Origin: Ctenosaura bakeri
Taxonomy: Eukaryota > Chordata > Lepidosauria > Squamata > Iguanidae
Direction of reading: 5' to 3'
Assembly (NCBI GenBank): GCA_948474755.1
Contig: CAOLHI010000559.1
Location: 186,001 to 250,000 of the forward strand
DNA: 64,000 nt
A program made the translations under genes and the position numbers. Below the pieces are notes generated by a model. That model was not told the DNA's origin. It was given only the letters and a program-made list of their open reading frames with translations, and did no database searches. Numbering within the stretch: the stretch's first letter is position 1; each line of letters opens with the position of its first letter. Shown in pieces: positions 46,401-56,494 of the stretch.

Positions 46401-47893
46401 TCCGTTGCTTCATTCCTTCAGGTACCAACTTTTTCTGAATTCCTTTCAGTATTAGGCTAACACTGTAGTAGAAACAATTCAAGTGATTTCAAGGAATTAT
46501 CAATGAGATGGAGGGAGGAAAGGAATGAATGAATGAATCTGGGATGTAATTCTATGCAAACGTACTTTGAACAGAAGTGAATGGAAAGACTAAAATCTGA
46601 GTCAACATGTACAGATCAGTCCATAATGTTTGTAACTATGTTAAAGCATATGAGCACTCTGAGGTTCATCATCAAGGAAAATATTAAGGAAAATGTCAGA
46701 GGATGAGTGTTAGTATCATATCTTCTTTTGCACTTAAGATTCCACAGACATATAGCTTTTAATAAAAAGTCTTCCATTAGCTGCTTCAGTTTAACAAGAT
46801 TAAGCACTATGAAGGACTGATTTGGCTTCTTTCTTAATGGACTAGAAGCAGTTACTACAGGATGTTGCTCGCCTCTCTTCTCGTTTTTCATTGCTCCCAA
46901 CACATGAGCACTCAAGTTAATTATTAAAAGAGCTCTTCATTTAAATTTTTAGTATTCATCAAGATGAGGACCCACTCTATTTCCACATAATCCAATAATA
47001 TGAATACAGTGTGTGGAATGGCTCCTTTAGTTTGGAGTGTATATTTAAGGAGATTAACTAAAAGCAACAGTAGCATAATGCATTGAATTAGTCAGTGATC
47101 ACTAACCTCAGCCATCAGTCCCACAATCCAATCCTAACCTGGATAATTCTAAGGCATGCTAATCTGAGACCTTATTTGGCATGTGCCTGAAGAATTAACT
47201 AAGGTGATCTGAAATTTGTGAAGTAGGTACATAATCTGTTTTCATTATGATTCAAAAAGAAACACAAAATCCGCCTCCCCTATGATTTGAAGAAATGAAG
47301 TCACTGCAAGCTCTCTTTAAACAGCAATGTGTAGTTCACTGAATGAACAGAAAGTGGATTCAGTTTTTGGGAGGCTTCAAGAGAAAAGTTGATACAGTTA
47401 GAATGATAAAATAAGTTGCAAAGGTCAAAATGTATATCAGTTCAAATTATAGTAGCCAAAATTACTCAAATTCATTTTCTCAGTTGTTTGGAGTGGCAGA
47501 TATTTGGTCTGAGAACCAAAAGATCTTAAGGACATGCAAGTATAGTGGGGCAGTGTTCAGTCCCCCCCCCACTTTTTAGACTGCATTGTGAATGCAGAGA
47601 AGGCTGAGGACAGAGTCAGAGGGACAGAACCACCGCCATTTCTCTGTCACCTTCTTCTCCACCAAGCAAGATGTTGGAAATGGAAGTATCACTTATGTTA
47701 AGTATCTGAAATGATCACTTGCAAAGATCTTTTGAATTTAGATCAAAAGCTACAAGTTACCCATTCCCAATTTACAGGATGCACAGCAAGCTACAAACTG
47801 GGGGGTTGGATTTGTGAGATTTTGCAGTGCCCTTATAATGGCAAAATTGCAGAATTTTTATAAACAATGCATAACTTTCCACAAACTCAGAAC
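43421..47893. other. Long unassigned stretch
   Basis: About 4.5 kb with no transposon family, RNA gene or domain-bearing frame recognised. AT-rich palindromic sequence at 46167-46229 (TTTTAATT/AATTAAAA units) stands out. If anything here is conserved regulatory DNA, cross-species alignment would show it; nothing is visible by reading. Confidence 0.45.
46167..46229. repeat. AT-only palindromic low-complexity block
   Basis: About 60 bp made almost only of TTTTAATT and AATTAAAA units, which can form hairpins or cruciforms. Confidence 0.75.
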
Positions 47894-48490
47894 AATGAGA
47901 CAGATACAGGTAGTGGATAAAGTAAAGACTACTTTATTCACTATTGACTATTTATTCATTAATCACATAGCCTCTGCAGTGTGACATAGAACAATGAAGA
48001 TTTAGGGGAGGCAAGAGTCTGTCTAGATTTCCTCTTTATCATATCAGATTAAACAACTGTTACACAAAGCAAGTGATAAAATCACTTTGCACTGGCTGAA
48101 AGCCATGGAATTTACTTTTGGCTGGTCACTCTGCCAAGGGAAACAATAACAAACCATCTCACCAAACTTAAAGAGGAAAGCAACTGTCTAATCTCTTTCC
48201 CACTCCTGGGCACCTAAGGGCAGGTTGACAGAACCCCCTTTCACCCAAAAGGTACCTAGTGATGCTCACCGCAAATATAAATTCAATCTACTCTCCCCTA
48301 GCATGAACCTGCAAAAGTGATCAAACATTTAAATGTTCTACCTCAGCCAATCATCCCATCAGCCTCTTAATGGTTTGATGAATGGTAGTCAATGCTGCCC
48401 ATGGAGGCCATAGGCTTTCTTATACAAAGCAGAACACAAAGAAGTAGAAGCAAAAGTAGTGCCAAGTTTCGAACCTGGCACAACCTTCAG
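47894..48490 (-). mobile_element. Candidate LTR on the minus strand (weak)
   Basis: On the minus strand an AATAAAGTAGTC poly(A)-like motif (47930s) lies about 40 bp before a possible end, after several hundred bases of unique-looking sequence. Neither the 5' boundary, a TATA box nor a duplication could be fixed. Confidence 0.25.
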
Positions 48491-48496
48491 ATTTAG

Positions 48497-48516
48497 CTTT
48501 GTGTCATGACACAAAG
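48497..48516. repeat. Perfect 20-bp palindrome
   Basis: CTTTGTGTCATGACACAAAG is identical to its reverse complement and has no loop. It lies 10 bp outside the 3' terminus of the CR1 copy, close to another short inverted repeat (GTGCCA..TGGCAC, about 48460-48482). Confidence 0.9.
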
Positions 48517-48525
48517 GTAGAACTG

Positions 48526-50715
48526 TAGAATCATAGTGTTGGAAGATACCACAATGACCAACAAGTCCAATCTCATGCTGTGCAAGAATATACAAAGCAC
48601 TCATAACGGGTGGCCATCCTGCCTCTGTTTAAAAACCTCCAAAGAAGGATAATACACCACACCCCAAAGCAGCATATTCTGTTGTCAAACTGCACTTACT
48701 GTCAAGAAGTTCTTCCTAATTTTTATATGGAATCTCTTTTCCTGTAGTTTGAAACCATTGCTTCATGTCCTATTCTCTGGAGCAGCTGAAGACAAACTTC
48801 CTCTGTCTTTCTTATGACATCCCTTTAAATATTTAAACATAGTTATCATGTCACTGCTTAACCTTCTCCAGGCTGAACTTATTCAACTCCCTAAGCCATG
48901 CTTCATAGGACATGGTTTCTGGCCTTTTACTATTTTGGTTGCTCTTGACATGTTCCAGATTCTCAATATCCTTCTTGCATTGTAGTGCCCAGAACTGGAC
49001 AGAGTACTCCAGGTGTGGTCTAACTAAAACAAGACCGAGTGACAGTCTTACTTCTCTTAATCTATATACTATACACCTATTAATACAGCCCAGAATCACA
49101 TTGGCTTTTTAGCTGCCACATCACACTGTTGACTCATGTACAGCCTGTGGTCTACTAAGACTCCTAGATCCCTTTCACATGTATTGTGGTCAAGTCATAT
49201 GTCACATATTAGATATCTGTGCATTTCATTTTTTTTCCTGCCCAAATGTAGTACCTTACATTTATTTCTGTTAAAATTCATTTCGTTAGTTTTGTCCCAG
49301 CTTCATTTTGAATTCTGATCCTGTCCTCTGGGATGTTAGCTACCCCTCCTAATTTGGTGTCATCTGAAAATTTGATAAACATGCCTTCTGTTCCTTCACC
49401 CAAATCATTTATAAAGATATTGAATAGCACTGTGCCCAGGACAGATCTCTTTGGCACCCCACTATTCACTTCTCTCCAAGATGAAGAATATCCATTGGTG
49501 AGTACTCTTTAGGTTCAATAAGTCAATTAATTACAAATCTGCCTAACAGTAGCATTGTCTAGCCCACATTTTACTAGCTTGTTTGCAAGGATATCATGGT
49601 GGATGTTGTCAAAGGCCTTACTGAAAGCAAAGATAGGCAATATCCAAATAATTCTGTTCAACTACCAAGCTTGTAAGTCTGTCAAAACAAGAAATAAGAT
49701 TAGGCTGGCATGACTTGTTTTTGAAAAACCCATGTTGACCCTTAGTGATCATGGCATTCATCAGACTGTTTAATGATCTGCTCTAAAATTTGTCCTGGTA
49801 TTGGTGTCAAGCTGACTGAATAATAACTGGGTTCTCTTTTTTCCCCTTTGTGAAAATGGGAACAATATTTGCCCTCCTCCAGCCTCCTGGGACCTGGGAT
49901 TTCACTTGTTATCCAGGAATTTTCAAAAATTATTTCCAGAAGTTCTGAGATTCCTTCTTCCAGTTCTTTTAATATTCTTGGATGTTGTTCATCTGACCCT
50001 GAAGACTTCAATTCATTTAGAGTAGCCAGATATTCCTGTACTATCTCTTTATGCATACAGTCCTACCTTTTTCTTAGCACATTATCTGCTCCATTTCCCC
50101 CAGGTTGAGTTCTGTTTTCTTCTGGGGAGAAGGCTGAGGCAAAGAAAGTTTTAAGTAGTTCTCCCTTTTCTCTATCGCCTCTTAGCAATTTTCCAACTAC
50201 TTCACATAGTGGCCCTGCCATATCTTTATTCTTCCTTTTGCTGTTGACATAACAAAAAAGAAAAAAGAAAGAAAAAAAGAAAAAAGAAGAAGCCCTTTTT
50301 ACTGTTTTTAACCTCTCTAGAAAACTTGACCTCATTCTGTGCTTTAGCTTTTCTGACTTTCTTTCTACATGTGTTGGCTATTCATCTGAATTCCTCTTTG
50401 GTGATTTCCCTCCTTTTCAATTTCTTGTACATTTCCCTTTTGAATCTTAGCTCCATTGAAACCATCCTGGTTTCCATAGACACCTCACATTTTTCCTCCT
50501 GACTGGAGCTATTTGAAATTGTACCTTCAATATTTCATTTTTAAGAAACTCCATCCAACATGAAGTCCTTACTCTTTTAATATTCCTGGCCACTGGATCA
50601 CACCCAGTATTTTCCTAAGTTTACTGAAACCACCTTTCTTAAAGTCTACGATGAGTGCCTGACTATGCTTGGTTTCTGAATACATAGCCTGTGTTTTCAC
50701 TTTTTAAGAAGGTAA
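48526..50715 (-). mobile_element. CR1 LINE, largest copy (2.2 kb), decayed
   Basis: On the minus strand, read from about 50715 to 48526. First come linker and end-of-endonuclease text. Next is 50335-50063 with KRKNKDMAGPLCE and KGELLKTFFASAF. Then 50056-49742 with SSGSDEQHPRILKEL, FENSWITSEIP and ILEQIIK. Then 49469-49278 with the palm motifs SGVPKRSVLGTVLFNIFIND and FSDDTKLGG, where the usual FADD catalytic box has become FSDD. Then 49099-48851 with LVRPHLEYSVQFWA and the C-terminal LRELNKFSLEK. The 3' UTR runs to 48526 and ends in the CR1-type 'AATCATAG' motif. A 43-bp A/G tract at 50251-50293 interrupts the frame. Frameshifts and stops make it non-functional. Confidence 0.85.
50251..50293. 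repeat. A/G-rich low-complexity tract inside CR1
   Basis: AAAAAAG-type units of about 43 bp, pure purine. It translates on the minus strand as a phenylalanine/serine run that does not belong to the CR1 protein. Confidence 0.8.
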
Positions 50716-50824
50716 GGATTGGAGCCAAGTTGGCAGTCACTACTAGAGAATTTGTTGGCATGTGAAATGTATGATGGAAGAACATTATAAATTTGCCTTT
50801 CATGTAGAGGCCATTTCATGGTAG

Positions 50825-51747
50825 TGTTACCTCACTGGAAAACCCTGTCCTGGGGTCTACAATTTTGATATTAAAATATGATTCAATGTGCCTGAGAGGT
50901 CACCTGGATGAGCACGTAGGCAGCAACGGTCGTACAATCAAAAACCAGGTCAGAGCAGTACAATCCCCCGTCACATAGCCCCAGGAGACCTCAAGCTGTG
51001 CAAACCCACAGTAGACAAAGGGTTCTCAGCCCCTGAGAAGCCAAATTGAGGAGATTAATATGTTTGCCCCAAGTTGAGCACTGATAGCAATAAAATCCTA
51101 TCAGGGAAGGGCCATTTACATAAAGTCACACCACAACCCAATGCAACTGAAGATCCTGAAACTTTGGCAACACCTCGTAATCCCATCATGCAAAGGAAGT
51201 TGCCATTGTGGAGCTTCTTTCTTGTTTTGACACTCATTGCTTTCACCGGGAAAAGATTAGCCTTCCAGGTACTCTTTCCCCTACAAATAGTCCTAGTTTT
51301 TGAGCATTTCTTTGGATCACTCCCGGTCATCCCAGTAGACCATTTCTCTGTCCGTTGAATAATCCCCTCAGCCCTCTCCGTGCTGAGATCCACTTCTTCG
51401 CTGTTTTTCTCAAACCAAGGACTTCAGGAAAAGGCGTGGTATTACCCCAGCTACAATCCCTTCAATATTTCCCCTATCCAGTTTCCTCTCTTTTGCTTTT
51501 TAATAGGTCTTGAGTGAGTGTGTGAGTAATTGTGTTGGTGTGTGAGACTTTCTTTCAATAAATCCTTTATTAGACATTTTTGTTTGATTTTTGGCTTGGC
51601 CTGACCCCATAAAAACTGGGTAAAAAGACCCTGCTAGGCTACCCTGCCTCTCACATTGCTATTGCTCATGCTCTGGCCAGTTTCCTTTCCCTACCATGTG
51701 GAGCACATTAAGACATTCCCCACAGGACCCCAGAAATCAGGGTAACA
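50825..51747 (+). mobile_element. Solo LTR of an endogenous retrovirus-like element, copy 2
   Basis: The 923-bp segment starts TGTTAC and ends GTAACA. It shares with the 24362 LTR the 5' end (TTTTGATATYAAA), the promoter region (CCCTACAAATAGTCC here against CCCTATAAAAGGTCC), an AATAAA poly(A) signal (51557-51562) and a U5 containing ACCCTGCCTCTC. The TATA box is decayed. The flanking tetramers GTAG and GATG do not match exactly, so the duplication has eroded or the ends are off by a few bases. No internal retroviral genes are attached. Confidence 0.75.
51557..51562 (+). terminator. LTR poly(A) signal
   Basis: AATAAA in 'TTTCAATAAATCC', about 185 bp from the LTR end, as in the first copy (about 195 bp). 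Confidence 0.6.
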
Positions 51748-53124
51748 GATGCATCCTTTACTGCTACTGAAGCATTGTTTCTTCTTAACTGGCTAGATAT
51801 CAATACAATAGATAATATAGCTATGGCTAATATAACTATGTTGTGTAATAAAGTCCTTTTATATGGCCAGGGTCCTTTTATGACCAAGATCCTTCTATAA
51901 TATTTGGTTACAAATTAGTCCTGTTTAGCAAAGATCCCTTCCAATATGAATTAGCAGTTTCCTATATGGCAGCAATTGAGAAACTTTTTTTGGTCTAGAG
52001 ACAAATTCCAACTGTGAATTGGTCTGAAGGGCCATTCTCTAGCAGTTTAAGGGGCTCTGGGCACAGGAAAAGGCCAAAACAAGTTTGGTGTGTCCAGATT
52101 TAAATTCTTATCAATATGTGCCAACTTTCAGGCATACAAAACTGTCCAGGACTGAAAACCAGACCTCCTATTTCATGTAAACATTTCCAGGGCTGCCAAC
52201 CAGAGATGCAAAAGCTCTTCATGCTTTATGTAACTGCTTATCTCTAATCAGTGACTGGCAATAAGGATAGAAGAAGCCCCAGGCCAGGCAAAGAACCTCA
52301 ACAGTTGTATAAGGCCCATATACTTGGGGTTTCCCTTCTTTGCTTTATGTAGATTCCGATAATTAAATTACATTCAATTCATTGCAGCTGGGCAATTACT
52401 GATGAATCACCTTGGGGAGTTAATGATTAGATATCCTCCCTTTTCATTTAGTAAAGTAGTGTTATTTCACTATCAAAAATGACAAGAAAAAAGATGACAA
52501 CAAATCAATAAAGGCCCACCATTGAGGACCAGAAATGGACACTGTGGCAATTATGAATGGCTATTCAAATAGCTGTAAAGGCCTGCAGCTGTGATCAATA
52601 GGATTCAATGACTCAGGCAGAATCAGGAAACAGAAAATAATGATAATTAAAGCCACAGGAGCCCTGGAAAGCTTCAGTAGTGTTTTGCTAGTCCACTCTT
52701 GGCTAGTGTCACATAATGGCCAAAATACCCCACAGCAAAACAATTTAAATTGCGTCAGAAAAGCCTGACAACCTTTCTTTAAAAAATGGACTGCAGTAAT
52801 GAGACAGTGTGCTGTAGAAGCTGAATGACAGAACAATGTTAATGGGAGGTGGGGGGAGGCAGAATATTTTAGAAGAAAGCAAGGTGTAGTGAGTGGGTTA
52901 TAAGGAAGAATGGCAATCAAAGAGAATGGGGACTGGAAATTGCAGGGGAACAAAAGGGGGGAGCACTGGAAGAAAGGGCACTATGAAGATCAGGTACAAT
53001 AGGTAGTCAACTGAAGTACATAGTAGGTATTTCAGAGCAGGTAGCAGCCTTCTTGGACTTTTCCCAGGCTGTGAAACTCCCTTCCTCATGAAGCCAAGTT
53101 GGCATCTTCTTTTCTTTCTGTTTT
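51748..53124. other. Unassigned DNA
   Basis: A 130-residue minus-strand frame (52953-52561) has no domain and is hydrophobic throughout. Nothing else recognised. Confidence 0.45.
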
Positions 53125-53352
53125 TGTTTGTCTTCAAGTAATTTCCAACTTATGGTGACCCTAAGGCAGACCAATCACTGAGTTTTCTTGGCAAAATTGC
53201 TCAGAGGGGCTTTGTCATTACCTTCCTTTGAGGCTGAGAGAATGTGACTTGCTCAAAGTCATGCAGTGAGTTTACATGGATGAATAAAGATCCAAATCCT
53301 GATCTCTTCCAGTATCCTCATTCAGCACTCAAACCATTATACCATACTGTCT
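53125..53352 (-). mobile_element. tRNA-derived SINE, full length
   Basis: On the minus strand: head near 53352 (a TATAATGGTTTGAGTGC-like A box), core matching 'CACTGCATGACTTTGAGCA', and tail near 53125 (CATAAGTTGGAAATTACTTG). It is diverged from the other copies; a TGAATAAAGATCC stretch near 53280 has replaced part of the B-box region. Confidence 0.75.
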
Positions 53353-53479
53353 TTCTACAGGCATGCAAAGACCTTTTTGTTTGTTTAGGCCTTTGATTGT
53401 TAACTGACCATTGCAGAAGGTCTTTAAATGGGGTGTGTGCTTTTTAAAAAATATTTCCTATTGAATCTTTCTTCTTTTC

Positions 53480-53625
53480 AGATTGTTGTAAATCAGTGTC
53501 TTAATATGCTTTTTATTTATTTTCCCCTCTTTGCATCAAGCCTTGTTTAAATTGTGTTCTGTTTTAACTTATATTGTAAGCTGCCTGTGATCCTATGTTG
53601 AATGTAGAAAAGATAGGCAAATGGA
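53480..53625 (+). mobile_element. Possible L2-type LINE 3' UTR and tail
   Basis: 'GTTTTAACTTATATTGTAAG' followed by CTGCCTGTGATCC and AGAAAAGATAGGC resembles the 'gtgagccgcct..gagaaaggcgg' end of L2 LINEs. Confidence 0.4.
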
Positions 53626-54297
53626 GCAAACAGTGTTAGAATAGATTAATATTAGGAGAGCAAAAGAAGAAGAGATGGACTCACACAGGATTAAAACTAC
53701 AATGCAAATAAAATTTGCTCAAGGGCATCCTGTGATTCCTTTACCAATTAAGAATTTGAATCAGTGCGTGTGTTTATGTGTTTACACGAACACACACACA
53801 TATGAATGAATTCTTAGGTAACTACAGTACATCCAAACTTCTTTATACTTACAACTGTAAAATGAAGACACTCAGCTGAGCTCTTACTTTGTGAGAAAAT
53901 AGGAAATTAAAAAAAATAACCACTCAAACATATCAATTTAGAACATATTTATTACCTTTAAAATAACACTAAGAAAGGAGGATCACATTTTCATGCATTT
54001 CTTTACATTTATGCAGTGTGTATGTGTGTGTGTGTGTTTTCTTCATATGAAGATTTGGCTTTGTGGAAATATTGATGAATAAATCTCATTAAAGACACTT
54101 GTAAATTGAAGGAAGAGAATTCTATGCAAAAGCAATCTTCTAAAATGCCGTTTGCATTTGTGATGTGTAGATGGCCCAGAGAAAAGATACCTGATATTGT
54201 TATAGCACTGAAAATTGCTCACACAAAACACAACTTTAAGATATTATACAAATGTAGAAATAAAAATGGGGTGAACAGCAAATTCTCATCTTTCAAA
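53626..54297. other. Unassigned DNA
   Basis: A (TG)n tract at 54016-54037 and a CA-rich stretch near 53786-53801. Nothing else. Confidence 0.5.
54016..54037. repeat. (TG)n microsatellite
   Basis: About ten TG units with one TA interruption. Confidence 0.85.
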
Positions 54298-54988
54298 GGC
54301 CCTTTTCGCACGGGCTTTCCCAAGCGAAATAGCCCTGTGAGCCGTGCGGGAGTGGGAGCACCACTCCACATGACGCACTCCCACTTCCGGCGCTCTCACG
54401 GGGCTGCAGCGGCGCGAGCGCGGGGTTTTTGATTTTCACTTCCAAGCGAAAATCACCCCGCACTCACGCAACGCTCCCGGCGCCCACCCGCACTTACCTG
54501 TTGTGCGGTGTGTCGGAGAGGCGGCCGGGTAGGGCTTCCTTCCCTCCGCTCCTGCAGAAGGAAGGGGTGGGGCGGGGCGCTTGCGTGACGGATGCGATGG
54601 CATCCTGCTTCGCGCGGGTGGGGGGCTGCTCGCGACAGCCTCCCGCTTCGCGCGCGGGGGTGGGTGGGCGCGACTGTCGCTCGCTCCTGGCGCGCGCGGG
54701 GGGTGGGTGGGCGCGACTGTCGCTCGCTCCTGGCGCGCACGGGGGGGACGGGCGCGACTGTCGCTCGCTTCCCGCGTGCGCAGGGGCGGCGCGAGAGGCT
54801 CCTGCTTCTCGCGCAAGCGGGGGAGGATGGACGCGCGAGCCGCCTCCGCCTCCGGGACGCTGCCGCTTCCCCGCTTTTTCCTTCGCCTGCGGAAGGAACG
54901 AGCGGGGAACCGGCAGGCTCTCGGAAGAGGCTTTTCGCGCAAGCCGCCCACCCCGGCTCACGCAAAAAGCCTCAGTGCGAAAAGGGCC
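54298..54988. mobile_element. CpG-rich TIR transposon, 691 bp
   Basis: The ends GGCCCTTTTCGCAC and GTGCGAAAAGGGCC are perfect 14-bp inverted repeats, between identical AAA triplets (54295-54297 and 54989-54991). The subterminal parts also show inverted similarity (CAAGCGAAAATCACCCCGC internally; TTTTCGCGCAAGCC near the right end). The interior is extremely GC- and CpG-rich compared with the AT-rich flanks and contains a 42-bp tandem repeat. CpG has not decayed, which suggests either a young copy or protection from methylation. Long frames on both strands come from base composition: one (54429-55007) runs out past the right end of the element. I infer mobilisation by the same transposase as the other GGCC-type elements. 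Confidence 0.85.
54646..54785. repeat. Minisatellite, about 42-bp unit, three copies
   Basis: GGGCGCGACTGTCGCTCGCT recurs at 54666, 54709 and 54750 (steps of 43 and 41 bp), separated by variable G-rich and GCGCGC segments. It lies wholly inside the CpG-rich transposon. Confidence 0.85.
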
Positions 54989-55224
54989 AAAGTCTTGTAC
55001 TAAATAGTCTTTTTTTAACAAAAAATAATCACTATTAAGCAAATATTTACTCACATGGCTTTAAAAGCATAGAAATATATACTTGTGGTTCAAACAGTGT
55101 TGAAGAGTTTTACAGCCATTTTATAAAGTAATATAAAACACAATAGCATTGTTTCCTTGAAATCAGTATTAGTCTCACTAAAATCAGTGAATGGTACTGT
55201 GTGAGGAATCTGATTCCAATACCA

Positions 55225-55635
55225 GGCCCTTTCCACAGGAGGCTGTCATCCCAGCTTGGGGACGGGAATGGAATATGACCACAAAGATGCTTGTGCATGA
55301 TGTTGTTGTGGCCCTGTCCTCCTCCCGTTGCCAGCTGGCACAATCACGAATTAAATCATTGATGGATTTTCCTCATCAATGACCTGTGATTGTGCAACTG
55401 TCCCATGCCTTCCCGCCCTGCAGAAGGCCTAGAAGCGTGATGGAGGTGCTTCCTGTCTCAACACAGCATGGGAATGTGCCTAGCTACACTGCTGAAGGAA
55501 GAGGTGCATCCATCACGCTCCCTTCCACAGGGAGCTGATCCAGGAGGAGTACTCCTGTTGTGCTTCTTCTCAGCAGAGCTGCTGCCGGGATTGCCACCAG
55601 AAGATATTGATATAAGGTAAGGTGCAGAAAGGGCC
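55225..55635. mobile_element. TIR element, family B, 411 bp
   Basis: The ends GGCCCTTTCCACAG and GTGCAGAAAGGGCC form an inverted repeat. The flanks CCA and CAA agree at two of three positions. Inside are inverted blocks such as 'CACAATCACGAATTAAATCA' against 'CAATGACCTGTGATTGTGCA'. The copy at 30266 shares its left two-thirds. Non-coding. Confidence 0.75.
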
Positions 55636-55856
55636 CAAGGTATGACAGAATTATTTCAATTCATGTATGTGTACAGTATCTTCTGTAAATATGGGAATGC
55701 TGATCAAACAGTGTTCTGTTCTAGGAATAGAAAGAATGTTAACAATGTTTGAAATATGTTCTGGCGGGGGGTGAGTGTGTTTCTTAAGTATCAGGAGACC
55801 CTCCGGAGAATTCTGCCCTATCAAGAATATTCCCAGATCGTAATTTAAGGTATTTT

Positions 55857-55978
55857 TGGATAGAAATAGCATTTTCTGCACAGAAATAGTATTTTCCATC
55901 CAGAGAACAAATTTTCCACACAGAAAGTGATGGCTGACATCCTTAACTATGGTTAAAGACTTCTAACCTGGAATTATG
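55857..55978 (+). repeat. Core-array repeat, copy 5 (partial)
   Basis: Three cores (GCATTTTCTGCACAGAAATA, TATTTTCCATCCAGAGAA, ATTTTCCACACAGAAAG), then a stretch similar to the 3' end of copies 1 and 3 (TTAAAGACTTCTAACCTGGA). The 5' part is missing. Confidence 0.45.
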
Positions 55979-56216
55979 GATTTATACTTTTCTATATTCA
56001 GCTATGCCCCAATCACACTATTGCCACAATCGTAGATGCCACCCTAACCCACCTAAAACATCAGAGAGCCATTCTCAGCAATGGAGGCAGTGCAGCTAAG
56101 TTGTCAGTTCAGGATGATGCAGTCAGCCATCTCCTGCCTCTAAGCTGTGATGGGACAAGGAGAAGTTGTTCCCTGGAATTTAAGTTAGGTTCCTAGGGCC
56201 AGTTCCTTATGTTATT

Positions 56217-56494
56217 GAGACATAGGATTTTAGCCCAGATTTCTGTGAAGAAAGTGCTATTTCACACACAGACAATGGTGCTTTCCGTTCAAAAATGCCA
56301 TGTGTGAATTTTACATGGAATAAATATTCCACTGCAGCAATTTTTGTGCAGGAGAGAGCAACTTTCAGCTTGGAAAAAGTCCCAAGCTTTGAAAAGCTGC
56401 ACAATTATCAAAGACATTCTCAGGGAGGGAAGAAAATTGCTGAAATTTCTCATTGTTTACTTCAAGAATGAAATTAGCAAAGAAGCATTCCCCC
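56217..56494 (-). repeat. Core-array repeat, copy 6 (inverted)
   Basis: Read on the minus strand from 56494: 'CTTCTTTGCTAATTTCATTC', 'TTGAAGTAAACAATGAG' and 'TTTCAGCAATTTTCTTCCC' match the 5' part of copies 1 and 4. It then passes into decayed cores. Its presence in the opposite orientation shows that the family is dispersed, not one tandem duplication. Confidence 0.55.

Noticed and set aside
52561..52953. 130-residue minus-strand frame
   Set aside because: Hydrophobic, cysteine- and phenylalanine-rich text without domain or start context; expected by chance in 64 kb.
54429..55054. Overlapping open frames of 140-192 residues on both strands
   Set aside because: They lie in the CpG-rich transposon, overlap in five frames, consist of Arg/Ala/Pro/Gly-rich low-complexity text, and two run past the right end of the element. 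Stop codons are simply rare in such DNA.
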